The notes: generated by a model not told the origin, from the letters alone. A stretch of DNA of 64,000 bases from Paludibacter jiangxiensis (GCF_001618385.1 NZ_BDCR01000004.1:682001-746000); one strand, 5' to 3'. Positions 26,570 to 36,550 are shown, counted from the first letter of the stretch. Program-made: numbers and translations.

Positions 26570-26994
26570 CAGCCCAAACCTTTTGCTTGACGATTTTCGG
26601 GCGTTGTGGTGGACTGTCTTTCCAAAGGAAGTTCGATGCTTCGTTCTTTAAAGATCTCGTTGGTTGCATACAGACAGTCGATAACCTTTGCCACGCCTGC
26701 ATAGGCCACCGATTGGTAAAGTACTTCCTTCACCTGAACCGGACTAACACCAATATTTAATGCTGCATTAACAAACATTTTATATTCGGTTAAAGCGCCC
26801 TGAGCAATACACGAACCCATTATCATCATGGTGCGGGTTTTGGTGTCGATATTTCCGTGGCTTACAACTTCATCAAACGCCCAATTATCGAAAATTTCAA
26901 TCAGCTCAGGATCGGTTTGGGCTGCCCTCGATTGGTAGTTTGGCCAAAGTTCTTCGTGATTTTTAATGGCCTCAGCAGACACATTTACTTTCAT
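26569..26994 (-). CDS. Carboxymuconolactone-decarboxylase-like protein, first copy
   Basis: A 141-residue CMD-family protein with the core KTRTMMIMGSCIAQGALTEYKMFVNAALNIGVSPVQVKEVLYQSVAYAG. A single Cys stands where AhpD-type proteins have CxxC. It is coupled to the next CMD gene. In many Bacteroidetes and Firmicutes, such pairs travel with aldo/keto reductases and flavodoxins in stress or aromatic-compound operons, as here. The precise reaction is unknown. Confidence 0.83.
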   Translation of the reverse strand: MKVNVSAEAIKNHEELWPNYQSRAAQTDPELIEIFDNWAFDEVVSHGNIDTKTRTMMIMGSCIAQGALTEYKMFVNAALNIGVSPVQVKEVLYQSVAYAGVAKVIDCLYATNEIFKERSIELPLERQSTTTPENRQAKGLG

Positions 26995-27023
26995 CTCTTA
27001 TTATTTTTCAAATTTACAAGCGC

Positions 27024-28013
<990 letters not shown>

Positions 28014-28022
28014 TTAGTTGTT

Positions 28023-28547
28023 TTATTTCAATTCCGTTTTCTCTGTCCAGGTGAAGTTCGATTGTCTTTTGGCAATGAGCCATTTGCCATTTTGTTTTAC
28101 ATACGTGTCGTGGTAAATAACCCCCATCGTATTTTTCATTTTCTTACCGTTTTCGTTGCCTATAAGCGTTACTAAACAGTATGAAGTGCCTGTTGCATGG
28201 TCTCCATTCAGGGTTAGCACTTGCTGTCCATTGATATGATACACAACATCAAAAAGCTGTAAAAAGCCCGCAAAAGCATCACCAATTTGCTTCCGGCCGG
28301 TCAGAAGCCCCGTCGATTTTCCATCCATAAAGCTTTCTACGGTTGCGTCTTCGGTAAAAAGAAAGGTTTGTTTCTCCACCTCTTTTTGGTCGGCAAGTAC
28401 TGAAAATACATCGACCAATTCTTTAAGAGCAAGTTTATCTTGCATTTCTATTACTTGTTTGTTTGATTCCATTTTTTTCGTTTTTTGAGCTTCGGCAGCA
28501 AAGCCAAATGCGATTACTAAAAGTAAAATAACAAGAAGTTTTTTCAT
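28023..28547 (-). CDS. Exported NTF2-like (SnoaL-type) protein
   Basis: A 174-residue protein with a signal peptide (about 1-20) and a cone-shaped NTF2-like domain: KLALKELVDVFSVLADQKEVEKQTFLFTEDATVE, then GRKQIGDAFAGFLQLFDVVYHINGQQ and VTLIGNENGKKMKNTMGVIYHDTYVKQNGKWLIAKRQSNFTW. Such domains bind small ligands or act as isomerases and dehydratases. No specific reaction can be read off. It is within the redox operon. Confidence 0.82.
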   Translation of the reverse strand: MKKLLVILLLVIAFGFAAEAQKTKKMESNKQVIEMQDKLALKELVDVFSVLADQKEVEKQTFLFTEDATVESFMDGKSTGLLTGRKQIGDAFAGFLQLFDVVYHINGQQVLTLNGDHATGTSYCLVTLIGNENGKKMKNTMGVIYHDTYVKQNGKWLIAKRQSNFTWTEKTELK

Positions 28548-28583
28548 CGTAGCTTTTATTTAGAAGTTTAATTTTCAGGTCGT

Positions 28584-29447
<864 letters not shown>

Positions 29448-29455
29448 CTATGTTA

Positions 29456-30016
29456 TTAGTTCAATCGTTTGAGCACTCTGGCCGGATTACCGCCAACCAC
29501 CACATTGGGTTCTACATCCTTGGTCACTACAGCTCCACCTGCAACAACAGAATTTTCACCAATCGTAATACCGGGTAAAATGGTAGCTCTAGCCCCAATC
29601 CACGCATTGTTTTTAATATGAATTGTCTTGCAAACCAAAACATTATGATCGTTTAAATCATGGTTAGCTGTAAGTAAGGTTACTTGTGGGCCAATCATAA
29701 CACCGTCCTCAATTATGATAGTTCCTGCTGTCATACAAGTACAGTTATGATTGATAAACACTCGTTTACCAAGTTTCAATTGCGATCCAAAATCAATATA
29801 AAAAGGAGACATTATTGCGGTTCCTTCCTGAAAGGGTTCGCCTAAAAGTTCAGCAAAAAGAGTTGGTAACTCATCCAGCTCATGGAATTCATTGTTTATC
29901 TTCTGCAATATTCTTCTGGAAGTTACCATATCTGCAATAGCAGGTGCAAAATCAGGATCGTACATATTAAGTGGTTCACCACTGCTTAGTCGCTGATACA
30001 AATTGTTTGTTTCCAT
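29456..30016 (-). CDS. Maltose/galactoside O-acetyltransferase-like (left-handed beta helix)
   Basis: A 186-residue CoA-dependent acetyltransferase with hexapeptide repeats forming a left-handed beta helix (about 70-180), including [34 protein letters not shown] with the catalytic His, and the closing [29 protein letters not shown]. The N-terminal mac domain (about 5-55) is present. It is the first gene of the leftward operon; GAACTTTG on that strand near 30060 is an imperfect promoter. Divergent from the AraC gene 187 bases away. Confidence 0.9.
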   Translation of the reverse strand: METNNLYQRLSSGEPLNMYDPDFAPAIADMVTSRRILQKINNEFHELDELPTLFAELLGEPFQEGTAIMSPFYIDFGSQLKLGKRVFINHNCTCMTAGTIIIEDGVMIGPQVTLLTANHDLNDHNVLVCKTIHIKNNAWIGARATILPGITIGENSVVAGGAVVTKDVEPNVVVGGNPARVLKRLN

Positions 30017-30166
30017 TGTTCTGTTCTAAATCCGTTTATAATCATATCATTAACTTCGGTGCAAAGTTCATACATTTTACAAGGAATTGTTTTATACAGA
30101 TTCCGGTAATAGCTACCATTTTTACGGAATCATGCTATTTAATAATAGATTCCTTATAAGCATGTT

Positions 30167-30174
30167 TATATTTG
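30167..30174 (+). promoter_or_regulatory. -7 element of the AraC gene
   Basis: TATATTTG matches TAnnTTTG and lies 28 bases before the ATG at 30203. No close -33 match. The 186-base gap shared with the divergent redox operon is the likely site of AraC binding. Confidence 0.55.
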
Positions 30175-30202
30175 CACAAAAGTTCTTCAAACAGATATTA
30201 AG

Positions 30203-31105
30203 ATGGAAGATATTTACAGACTGGAAACAGTTACCGATTACAACAATTTGTTGGGAGTTGAAACTAAATACCCTTTGGTGAGTGTAATCGATTTATCTAC
30301 AACTCAAAGCTCCAACAAGAGTTATACTCATTTGAATTTTGGCATATATGCTATTTATTTTAAAGAAGCAATATGCGGGCAAATGATATATGGAAGGAAT
30401 TCATATGATTATCAAGAAGGAACATTGTTATTCATATCTCCGGGTCAAGTTGTGAAAATCATAAAAAACGAACAAGTTACCGTAAGAAAAGGATGGGTTT
30501 TAATTTTTCATCCGGATTTGATTCATGGCACCAATTTGGGTAAGCATATTAATGACTATAACTTTTTTTCTTATGAAGTGAATGAAGCTCTACATATTTC
30601 AGAAAACGAAAGAAAAATTTTCTTTGAATGTTTATCGAAAATTTCATACGAAATTGACCAACGGATTGATAAGTATAGCAGGAAATTAATCGTCAGCAAC
30701 ATTCAACTTTTATTAGATTATTGTGTTCGGTTTTATGACCGGCAATTTATAACCAGAGAAAGCATTAACAAGGGAATTATCGAAAAATTTGAGAAACTGA
30801 TGCTTGATTATTTCCGATCAACAAATCCCCAGCAAGATGGGTTGCCATCGGTTGGATACTTTGCGGATAAATTGAATCTATCGTCAAACTATTTTGGGGA
30901 ATTAGTCAAAAAAGAGACAGGCAAAACTGCACAAGAATATATACACCTAAAAATAATTGACCGGGCTAAAAACAGGATTCTGGAAGACTCAAAATCAATC
31001 AGTGAAATAGCTTACGAATTAGGATTTAAATATCCGCAGCATTTTACCCGGATGTTTAAGAAGAGTACGGGTTATAGTCCGAACGAGTATAGGTTGCTTA
31101 ACTAA
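30203..31105 (+). CDS. AraC-family transcriptional regulator of the divergent redox operon
   Basis: A 300-residue regulator with an N-terminal cupin-like sensor domain (about 35-170) and a C-terminal double helix-turn-helix (about 200-300): GLPSVGYFADKLNLSSNYFGELVKKETGKTAQEYI and SISEIAYELGFKYPQHFTRMFKKSTGYSPNEYR. This is the usual local regulator placed head to head with an aldo/keto reductase or flavodoxin operon. The inducer is unknown. It ends at the strong hairpin terminator at 31138-31171. Confidence 0.93.
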   Translation: MEDIYRLETVTDYNNLLGVETKYPLVSVIDLSTTQSSNKSYTHLNFGIYAIYFKEAICGQMIYGRNSYDYQEGTLLFISPGQVVKIIKNEQVTVRKGWVLIFHPDLIHGTNLGKHINDYNFFSYEVNEALHISENERKIFFECLSKISYEIDQRIDKYSRKLIVSNIQLLLDYCVRFYDRQFITRESINKGIIEKFEKLMLDYFRSTNPQQDGLPSVGYFADKLNLSSNYFGELVKKETGKTAQEYIHLKIIDRAKNRILEDSKSISEIAYELGFKYPQHFTRMFKKSTGYSPNEYRLLN

Positions 31106-31137
31106 TTTGGCACGCTTGAAGATATTCACAAAAAGTA

Positions 31138-31171
31138 AAAGCTCGCAAAATCAATGATTTGCGAGCTTTTA
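31138..31171. terminator. Bidirectional terminator
   Basis: AAAAGCTCGCAAA pairs with TTTGCGAGCTTTT across an 8-base loop. T runs follow the stem on both strands, so it ends the AraC transcript and also the leftward tRNA-Ser transcript. Confidence 0.8.
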
Positions 31172-31193
31172 TTCATTTTTGAAATTTTCATTG

Positions 31194-31280
31194 CGGAAAG
31201 CGAGGGATTCGAACCCCCGGTACAGTTACCCGTACACCGCATTTCGAGTGCGGCCCATTCGACCACTCTGGCAGCTTTCC
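31194..31280 (-). tRNA. tRNA-Ser (CGA anticodon)
   Basis: Read leftwards: acceptor GGAAAGC/GCTTTCC with discriminator G, D arm with GCCAGAGTGGTCGAATGG, anticodon stem CCGCA/TGCGG with loop CTCGAAA (anticodon CGA, reads UCG), the long variable arm typical of class II serine tRNA, and the T arm with GGTTCGAATCC. CCA is not encoded. The 87-base length fits. Confidence 0.95.
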
Positions 31281-31298
31281 CTGGTCGATTTGCGAATG

Positions 31299-31328
31299 CA
31301 AAGGTACACTTTTTTATTTTTTGTCCAA
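31299..31328 (-). promoter_or_regulatory. Promoter of tRNA-Ser
   Basis: Leftward TTG (31328-31326), 19-base spacer, TACCTTTG (31306-31299). Excellent match; transcription would begin about a dozen bases before the mature 5' end. Confidence 0.75.
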
Positions 31329-31349
31329 GATATTTTTACGCAAAATAAA

Positions 31350-32387
31350 TCAGGCGTTATATTCTTCAAGCGCTTTGAGCAGTAAATCATTTTCTGTCTC
31401 CACGCCCACTGTAATACGAAGGCATCCCTCGCACAAAGTAACGGTATTACGGTTACGAACAATAATGCTTTTTGTAACCAGATAACGATACACGGCATTG
31501 GCATCTGCTACTCTTACCAGCACAAAGTTGGCATCCGTCGGAAAGACTTCCTGCACCATCTCCATTTTGCTCAGACTATCAATCAAACGTTTCCGTTCTT
31601 TCAGCAGTAATGACACCCATTCGGCCTTGCGGTCGACCTGCTCCAGTTCATCCAGCACCAGGCGCTGCGTTAACACGTTGATGTTATAGGGATATTTTAC
31701 TTTGTTATAGAGATCAATGATCTCTTCGGATGCAAAGGCCATTCCCAAGCGAACACCGGCCAATCCCCAGGCTTTAGAGAATGTCTGTAATACAATGAGT
31801 CGGGGGTATTTCTGCAATTCGTTCAGCCAGCTCGGTTCAGAAGAAAAATCAATATAAGCTTCGTCAATTACCGTAATGCCCTTGAAACCATGTACAATCT
31901 TGAGCATCTCCTTACGGTTAAGCAGGTTGGCTGTAGGATTATTCGGAGAGCAAAGAAAAATCGCTTTGGTATTTTCATCCGCAGCATCGAGTACCCGCTG
32001 AGCATCGAGCGAATAATCGGCATTGAGGCGCACTTTGCGGTATTCCACATCATTAATATCGGCACTTACCTGATACATACCGTAAGTAGGATCGATAGCT
32101 ACCACGTTATCCTGACGCGGTTCGCAAAACACACGAAACACGAGGTCGATCGCCTCATCGCTACCATTACCCAAAAACACCTGTCCCGGATGGATGCCTT
32201 TTATCGCAGCAATACGTTCTTTTACTGTCCATTGCAATGGATCCGGATAACGATTATACGGATAATTCAATGGATTTTCGTTTGCATCGAGATAAGCTTC
32301 GGCTTCTCCTTTGAATTCGTCGCGGGCACAGGAATAAGGCTTGAGCGACAAAATGTTCTGACGGACTAATGGAGTAATTTCTGACAC
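31350..32387 (-). CDS. hisC: Histidinol-phosphate aminotransferase
   Basis: A PLP-dependent class I/II aminotransferase that makes histidinol phosphate in histidine synthesis. Motifs: YLDANENP near the N-terminus, RYPDP, FLGNGSDEAIDL, CSPNNPTAN, VIDEAYIDF and TFSKAWGLAGVRLG with the PLP lysine. A frame open to an ATG at 32432 exists, but the promoter TAACTTTG (32451-32444) would leave almost no leader there; a GTG at 32387 (giving SEITPLVRQNI) is the better start and yields 345 residues, the family norm. No other his gene is in the window. Confidence 0.9.
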   Translation of the reverse strand: MSEITPLVRQNILSLKPYSCARDEFKGEAEAYLDANENPLNYPYNRYPDPLQWTVKERIAAIKGIHPGQVFLGNGSDEAIDLVFRVFCEPRQDNVVAIDPTYGMYQVSADINDVEYRKVRLNADYSLDAQRVLDAADENTKAIFLCSPNNPTANLLNRKEMLKIVHGFKGITVIDEAYIDFSSEPSWLNELQKYPRLIVLQTFSKAWGLAGVRLGMAFASEEIIDLYNKVKYPYNINVLTQRLVLDELEQVDRKAEWVSLLLKERKRLIDSLSKMEMVQEVFPTDANFVLVRVADANAVYRYLVTKSIIVRNRNTVTLCEGCLRITVGVETENDLLLKALEEYNA

Positions 32388-32443
32388 GGCAATAATTATC
32401 TGTGTTAATATTCGGTTGGATAGCATAAACATCTATCCGAATG

Positions 32444-32451
32444 CAAAGTTA
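32444..32451 (-). promoter_or_regulatory. -7 element of hisC
   Basis: TAACTTTG on the lower strand, about 57 bases ahead of the GTG start. It helps to reject the upstream ATG at 32432 as the start. Confidence 0.6.
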
Positions 32452-32504
32452 CGAAATATAGAATAGAATCAAACTTTTGACGGTCACACTGACGAAAAAA
32501 GTCC

Positions 32505-32512
32505 TACTTTTG
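32505..32512 (+). promoter_or_regulatory. -7 element of the HMA/AraC regulator gene
   Basis: TACTTTTG, 14 bases before the ATG at 32527, so the leader would be under ten bases. A TTTTG lies 25 bases upstream, further than usual, which may hint at regulation. Confidence 0.5.
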
Positions 32513-32526
32513 TCAATTGCAAGACG

Positions 32527-33087
32527 ATGAAAATCTACATCAAAAATATGGTCTGCCTCCGCTGTAAACTGGTGGTGGAAATGGAGCTGAAACAACTCGG
32601 CCTGCATCCTGTTTCAGTGGAGTTAGGTGAAGCCAACATTCAAGAAGAGCTATCGTCGGTTCAACTGGCTCGCTTCAACGACCAACTCCGCCTATGCGGT
32701 CTGGAACTGATGGACGACCACAAAAGTATTCTGGTGGAGAAAATCAAGACCCTGATTATTGATCTGGTACAGGAACATAACGTCGAACTCTCCACCAACC
32801 TTTCCGATTACCTGAGCGACCGGCTAAACCACGACTACACCTACCTTGCCAACCTTTTTTCAGAAGTAAAAGGCACTTCCATCGAGAAATTTTTTCTTGC
32901 CCACAAAATAGAACGTGTAAAAGAGCTATTGGTGTATGAAGATCTGACGCTTTCTGAAATTGCTGATATGCTCCACTATAGCAGCGTTGCCCACCTCTCC
33001 GGGCAGTTTCACAAATTGACGGGACTTACACCTTCTCATTTCCGCCAGCTGAAAGACAAACGGCTGAAGATGCTCGACCAGGTGTGA
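32527..33087 (+). CDS. Short AraC-type regulator with an N-terminal metal-binding-like domain
   Basis: A 186-residue protein. Residues 1-70 look like a heavy-metal-associated (HMA) ferredoxin-like domain: the start KIYIKNMVCLRCKLVVEMELKQLG carries MxCxxC (Met8, Cys10, Cys13), then a beta-strand pattern. Residues about 80-182 are an AraC double helix-turn-helix (ERVKELLVYEDLTLSEIADMLHYSSVAHLSGQFHKLTGLTPSHFR). This suggests a small metal-responsive or redox-responsive regulator. Similar short forms occur across Bacteroidetes. No metal transporter is adjacent. Two-domain reading is confident, the ligand is inference. Confidence 0.82.
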   Translation: MKIYIKNMVCLRCKLVVEMELKQLGLHPVSVELGEANIQEELSSVQLARFNDQLRLCGLELMDDHKSILVEKIKTLIIDLVQEHNVELSTNLSDYLSDRLNHDYTYLANLFSEVKGTSIEKFFLAHKIERVKELLVYEDLTLSEIADMLHYSSVAHLSGQFHKLTGLTPSHFRQLKDKRLKMLDQV

Positions 33088-33173
33088 AAGTTGTAATATT
33101 TTACCGGAAATGTATTAACCCGTTCGTTGGGAAAACCTCACTTTTGCATACAGTTTAACCAACACAACACGAT

Positions 33174-33296
33174 ATGTCAAAGGATAAAGAAGGTCATGTA
33201 AAAGACCAGAAAAAAGCGCCTCAGAAAACGCTGAAAGAAAAAAGAGCTGAAAAAGCAGCCAAACGTATGGAAAAAGGAAAAGCTGAAGTTCAGTAG
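33174..33296 (+). CDS. Small highly charged protein (40 residues)
   Basis: ATG at 33174 opens a frame of 40 codons, MSKDKEGHVKDQKKAPQKTL and onward, with about 30 percent Lys and Arg and many Glu, ending EVQ. It is helical and without a domain I know. A CACTTTTG close to the -7 consensus lies about 35 bases upstream and a strong terminator follows at 33318-33350, so it looks like a self-contained gene. Small basic proteins of this type occur in many Bacteroidetes but have no known role. Confidence 0.6.
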   Translation: MSKDKEGHVKDQKKAPQKTLKEKRAEKAAKRMEKGKAEVQ

Positions 33297-33317
33297 CCGA
33301 GACTACTTTCCAAGATG

Positions 33318-33350
33318 AAAAAAGCCCTGCAAAAAAATGCAAGGCTTTTA
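33318..33350 (+). terminator. Terminator after the 40-residue gene
   Basis: AAAGCC-TGCA pairs with TGCA-GGCTTT around an A-rich loop and ends in TTTTA. It can work for both strands, so it also closes the leftward flavoprotein gene ending at 33375. Confidence 0.7.
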
Positions 33351-33374
33351 TGATTTAAAGGGGCTGTTATCTGT

Positions 33375-34502
33375 TTAAGCTACTGCTTCTGCAGCCAACT
33401 CTTTAGTCGATACACTTCTTTTCATAATTTCAGCATTATATTCGCCTACAATTTCGTCAACAACTTCCTGTACATGCGAAATCTTTGTAGCGCGGTAACC
33501 GTTGGATCCCGAGAAAGCAAAACCCTCGTGCATTCTGCCCTGCGACGCATTGTACAAGGCAAGTGCTATGCAATATGGAGCTTCTTTGTAGTTGCACGAG
33601 CTAAGGCAGTTCCATACGCATTTGAACGGTTTGGTATTTCCTTTCAGAATTTCGCCTACAAATTCGTTACGAATAACCCTTCCCGGCAATCCCACAGGAC
33701 TTTTGATAATGGTTATATCTTCTTCTTTACAGGCAAGATAAGTTTCTTTGAATGCCAGCGCCGCATCACATTCGTGTGTAGTAACAAAACGTGTTCCGAA
33801 TTTAACACCCTTGGCTCCCACCTGCATTATTTCATACATGTCTTTGCCGGTATAAACACCTCCGGCCGCAATCACAGGAACTTCTTTGCCGAATTTTTCC
33901 TCAAAAGCTTTCACTTCTGCAACGGTGTCTTCAATCAACTGACGCAAAGGAACCACATCGCCTACCACTTGGTCGGCTTTGAATCCGAGATGACCTCCGG
34001 CAAGTGGTCCTTCAACCACTACTGCATCCGGTATGCGGTTATATTTATTCGCCCAATATTGGAAAATGAGTTTGGCAGCCTTGCCAGATGACACTTTTAC
34101 TGCAAGCTTGGTGTGAAAATCGGTAAAGCCGGCTTCTGCCAACATTCCGGGAATACGCAAAGGCAATCCGGCACCCATAATTACAAGATCCACTTTTTCT
34201 TCAACAGCAACCTGAATCAACGCTTCGTGATCGGTAAGCGCCATCATTATATTGACTCCGATTAAGCCATTGGTAAGACTTCTGGCCTTTCTGATTTCTC
34301 TTTGTAACGCTCTTTTGTTTGCAGCACGGTAGTTACGCATGTAGTCTGGTTCGGTCATTCCGATGGCCGCAGCCGAGATTACTCCGATTCCACCCGCATT
34401 GGCAACAGCCGACGCTAATCCTGACATTGAAATGGCTACTCCCATTCCACCTTGTATAATCGGCAAACGTGCCTCAATATCCCCTATTTTCAATGGTTTC
34501 AT
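33375..34502 (-). CDS. Nitronate-monooxygenase-like / FabK-like FMN flavoprotein
   Basis: A 375-residue FMN barrel protein of the 2-nitropropane dioxygenase family (MKPLKIGDIEARLPIIQGGMGVAIS...). FMN-binding parts: VISAAAIG, GPLAGGHLGF, VIAAGGVYTG and VKFGTRF. It also has a cysteine cluster C-x3-C-x3-C-x7-C (CVWNCLSSCNYKEAPYC), which ordinary members lack. Whether it detoxifies nitronates or acts as an enoyl reductase cannot be told. The ATG at 34502 is preferred over one at 34526 because the TACTTTTG promoter element covers 34531-34524. Repeats fitting LytTR binding lie upstream of that promoter. Confidence 0.88.
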   Translation of the reverse strand: MKPLKIGDIEARLPIIQGGMGVAISMSGLASAVANAGGIGVISAAAIGMTEPDYMRNYRAANKRALQREIRKARSLTNGLIGVNIMMALTDHEALIQVAVEEKVDLVIMGAGLPLRIPGMLAEAGFTDFHTKLAVKVSSGKAAKLIFQYWANKYNRIPDAVVVEGPLAGGHLGFKADQVVGDVVPLRQLIEDTVAEVKAFEEKFGKEVPVIAAGGVYTGKDMYEIMQVGAKGVKFGTRFVTTHECDAALAFKETYLACKEEDITIIKSPVGLPGRVIRNEFVGEILKGNTKPFKCVWNCLSSCNYKEAPYCIALALYNASQGRMHEGFAFSGSNGYRATKISHVQEVVDEIVGEYNAEIMKRSVSTKELAAEAVA

Positions 34503-34523
34503 AACTGATTTTGAAATTTCGTA

Positions 34524-34531
34524 CAAAAGTA
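34524..34531 (-). promoter_or_regulatory. -7 element of the flavoprotein gene
   Basis: TACTTTTG, leftward, 22 bases before the chosen ATG. No TTG stands at the right distance upstream, as expected for a promoter that needs an activator. Confidence 0.6.
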
Positions 34532-34559
34532 GAGGCAGATAAAATCACTCTGAAAAAAT

Positions 34560-34633
34560 AGGGTCGATCAAAAGGTAAATAGGGGTCAAAATTAGTTTTA
34601 GGGACGAATTTTATTCGTTTAGGGACGAATTTT
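34560..34633. promoter_or_regulatory. Direct repeats with 21-base period, possible LytTR operator
   Basis: AGGGACGAATTTT occurs at 34600-34612 and 34621-34633, exactly 21 bases apart, and two weaker copies (AGGGTCGATCAAAA at 34560, AGGGGTCAAAATTA at 34581) precede them. LytTR proteins bind direct repeats spaced about two helical turns apart. The block lies 30-100 bases upstream of the flavoprotein promoter and beside a LytTR gene. Confidence 0.45.
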
Positions 34634-34639
34634 GGCGGC

Positions 34640-34671
34640 AAAAAAAATGCCCGAAATGATTTATTCGGGCA
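34640..34671 (-). terminator. Terminator of the LytTR gene
   Basis: Leftward stem TGCCCGAA/TTCGGGCA (34671-34648) followed by eight T. Lies 20 bases after the stop at 34692. Confidence 0.85.
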
Positions 34672-34691
34672 CTGAAGCTGGCAAAAAGGAG

Positions 34692-35546
34692 CTAAATCAA
34701 CTCCTGTAATTTTGCTACCGATGGTTTAGAGACCGGAATCGGCGAAGATAAGTTTTCAATAAAGAGTTTGTAGCCCTGAGAGCTTCCTTCTATGCGGTCA
34801 ATAAAATTGATGTTTACCAGATATGAACGATGGCATTTTACAATAAACTTATATTCCTTCAGAAGATTTTCGGCATAAACCAAACTGCATCGTACCATTT
34901 GGTTTTTTATATTTTCGCCCTCTTTCCAAAAAACTTCTACGTAATTATTTGCAGAACGAATAAACAACAGCAGGCTTACTTTTACGGCCAGACTATCTTT
35001 CTGATAATCGGAATTAAAATAAACAATCTTGTCCTGAATCAACTTATGATCTTTCAGTTTCTTGCTCAATTCGTCAGCCACTTTAAGGTGCGAGCGGAGC
35101 ATCTTGTTATGATTCAACACAATAACAAGCGTAATTGGAATAACAGCCACCAATACAAGCTTCACCACCAGATCGAAACCTACCTTAAGAACACCCAGCA
35201 TATTGTTGAGTATAAAATAAGAGGCCAGAATGGTAAACAAGATCCAAACATTCCACAACACCTCTTTCCCGATATTCCATTTGGACGATGCAAAAAATTT
35301 CGGAAAGAACGAGGGCAATAACAGCAAGTGAAAGCTCAACGACAAAAATGTCACAATCGACAAGCCGGCAATCAGATACAACTTTGGCTTAGCCGGCAAC
35401 AAACTGATATTAAACGGTTGAAAAAGCCACAGGAAGCCAAGAATAACAATGCTTATAAAAAAGACAATCTTGCTATTGTAGCTTAAATCGTCATTAAAAG
35501 GATATGGTTTTTTGAAAATATTCTGCATGTAATGGTTGTATCGCAA
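34692..35546 (-). CDS. Membrane-anchored LytTR-family DNA-binding regulator
   Basis: A 284-residue protein with four predicted transmembrane helices (about 27-43, 56-77, 95-115, 121-145) and a C-terminal LytTR DNA-binding domain (about 185-284: LLLFIRSANNYVEVFW, VRCSLVYAENLL, FIVKCHRSYLVNINFIDRIE). It has no receiver domain, so it is a one-component regulator that would sense through its membrane part. This layout is common in Bacteroidetes. The start could also be Met7 (MQNIFKKPYPF), 18 bases in. Its likely DNA target is the repeat block just beyond its terminator. Confidence 0.88.
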   Translation of the reverse strand: MRYNHYMQNIFKKPYPFNDDLSYNSKIVFFISIVILGFLWLFQPFNISLLPAKPKLYLIAGLSIVTFLSLSFHLLLLPSFFPKFFASSKWNIGKEVLWNVWILFTILASYFILNNMLGVLKVGFDLVVKLVLVAVIPITLVIVLNHNKMLRSHLKVADELSKKLKDHKLIQDKIVYFNSDYQKDSLAVKVSLLLFIRSANNYVEVFWKEGENIKNQMVRCSLVYAENLLKEYKFIVKCHRSYLVNINFIDRIEGSSQGYKLFIENLSSPIPVSKPSVAKLQELI

Positions 35547-35603
35547 AGGACACCGTTATAAATCAATATTAAGACGTCACGCTAAACGAAAACAAAATCC
35601 GAT

Positions 35604-36485
35604 TTAGCGAAGAACCTGAACCAATTTGCGGATATGTTCCGGTGTGGTACCGCAACATCCACCGATTATATTGGCACCTGCAGCAGCAAGACCGGGTGCA
35701 ACGGCTGCCATCATGTCCGGCGTTTCAGGAAACGAGGTGCACCCATCTTTGAATACCGGCATACCGGCATTGGCATGAATCAGCACCGGAATATCCTTAT
35801 CTACCGCGCGAATCTCTTCCGTAATTTTTACCATCCCTTCAATACCGTTACTACAGTTGGCGCCAATAATATGAGCACCGGCCTCTTTCAGGGCTTCTAC
35901 CATTTCTGTCGGCGAAACGCCCATCATCGTACGGTATTCGTCGGTAACGGTTTTATCGAATGTCATGGTACAAATCACTTCGCAGGGAGTATTTTCACGG
36001 GCTGCTTTTACGGCAATCGTGGCCTCGTCAATCGCAGTCATCGTTTCAATAACGATAGCATCTGCTCCACCTTCATACAACGCTATCGACTGCTCTTTGA
36101 AGGCTTCGTATAATTCTTCTTCGGTTACATCGCCCATCATCAGCATCTTTCCGGTAGGTCCAACGGAACCCAGCACATATTTGTCCGCGCCCGCCGCTTT
36201 GCGTGAAATTTCGGCAGCCTTACGGTTGATTTCCGTCACATGATCTTCCAAACCGTAATTTTGCAATTTGAAACGATTGCCTCCGAAGCTGTTGGTTTCT
36301 ATCATATCAGCACCTGCAGCAATGTAGCTCACAGCAATATCCAGTACGTCGTCCGGACGATCAATATTCCATTGTTCGGGACATTCGCCCGGTTTCAGAC
36401 CCTTTGCCTGCAAAAAAGTACCCCAGGCGCCGTCTGAAATCAGCGTTCTGCCTTCTGCCACAAGTTGAGATAAAGATTTTTTCAT
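35604..36485 (-). CDS. Homocysteine S-methyltransferase-type protein (single domain)
   Basis: A 293-residue zinc protein matching the N-terminal domain of cobalamin-dependent methionine synthase or BHMT. Zinc ligands are in GANCSNG and GGCCGTTP. It carries only the homocysteine-binding barrel; no folate or cobalamin domains are fused. It may transfer a methyl group from S-methylmethionine-like or betaine donors, or work with separate corrinoid proteins. A frame open to 36566 exists, but the promoter TACTTTTG at 36522-36515 places the start at the ATG at 36485 (MKKSLSQLVAEG). Confidence 0.88.
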   Translation of the reverse strand: MKKSLSQLVAEGRTLISDGAWGTFLQAKGLKPGECPEQWNIDRPDDVLDIAVSYIAAGADMIETNSFGGNRFKLQNYGLEDHVTEINRKAAEISRKAAGADKYVLGSVGPTGKMLMMGDVTEEELYEAFKEQSIALYEGGADAIVIETMTAIDEATIAVKAARENTPCEVICTMTFDKTVTDEYRTMMGVSPTEMVEALKEAGAHIIGANCSNGIEGMVKITEEIRAVDKDIPVLIHANAGMPVFKDGCTSFPETPDMMAAVAPGLAAAGANIIGGCCGTTPEHIRKLVQVLR

Positions 36486-36514
36486 GAGTGATGCTGTCGT
36501 TTTTAAAGCGTGTG

Positions 36515-36541
36515 CAAAAGTACGATAAAAATAGAAGCCAA
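36515..36541 (-). promoter_or_regulatory. Promoter of the homocysteine methyltransferase gene
   Basis: Leftward TTG (36541-36539), 16-base spacer, TACTTTTG (36522-36515), 30 bases before the ATG. Confidence 0.6.
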
Positions 36542-36550
36542 AAAATAGTG

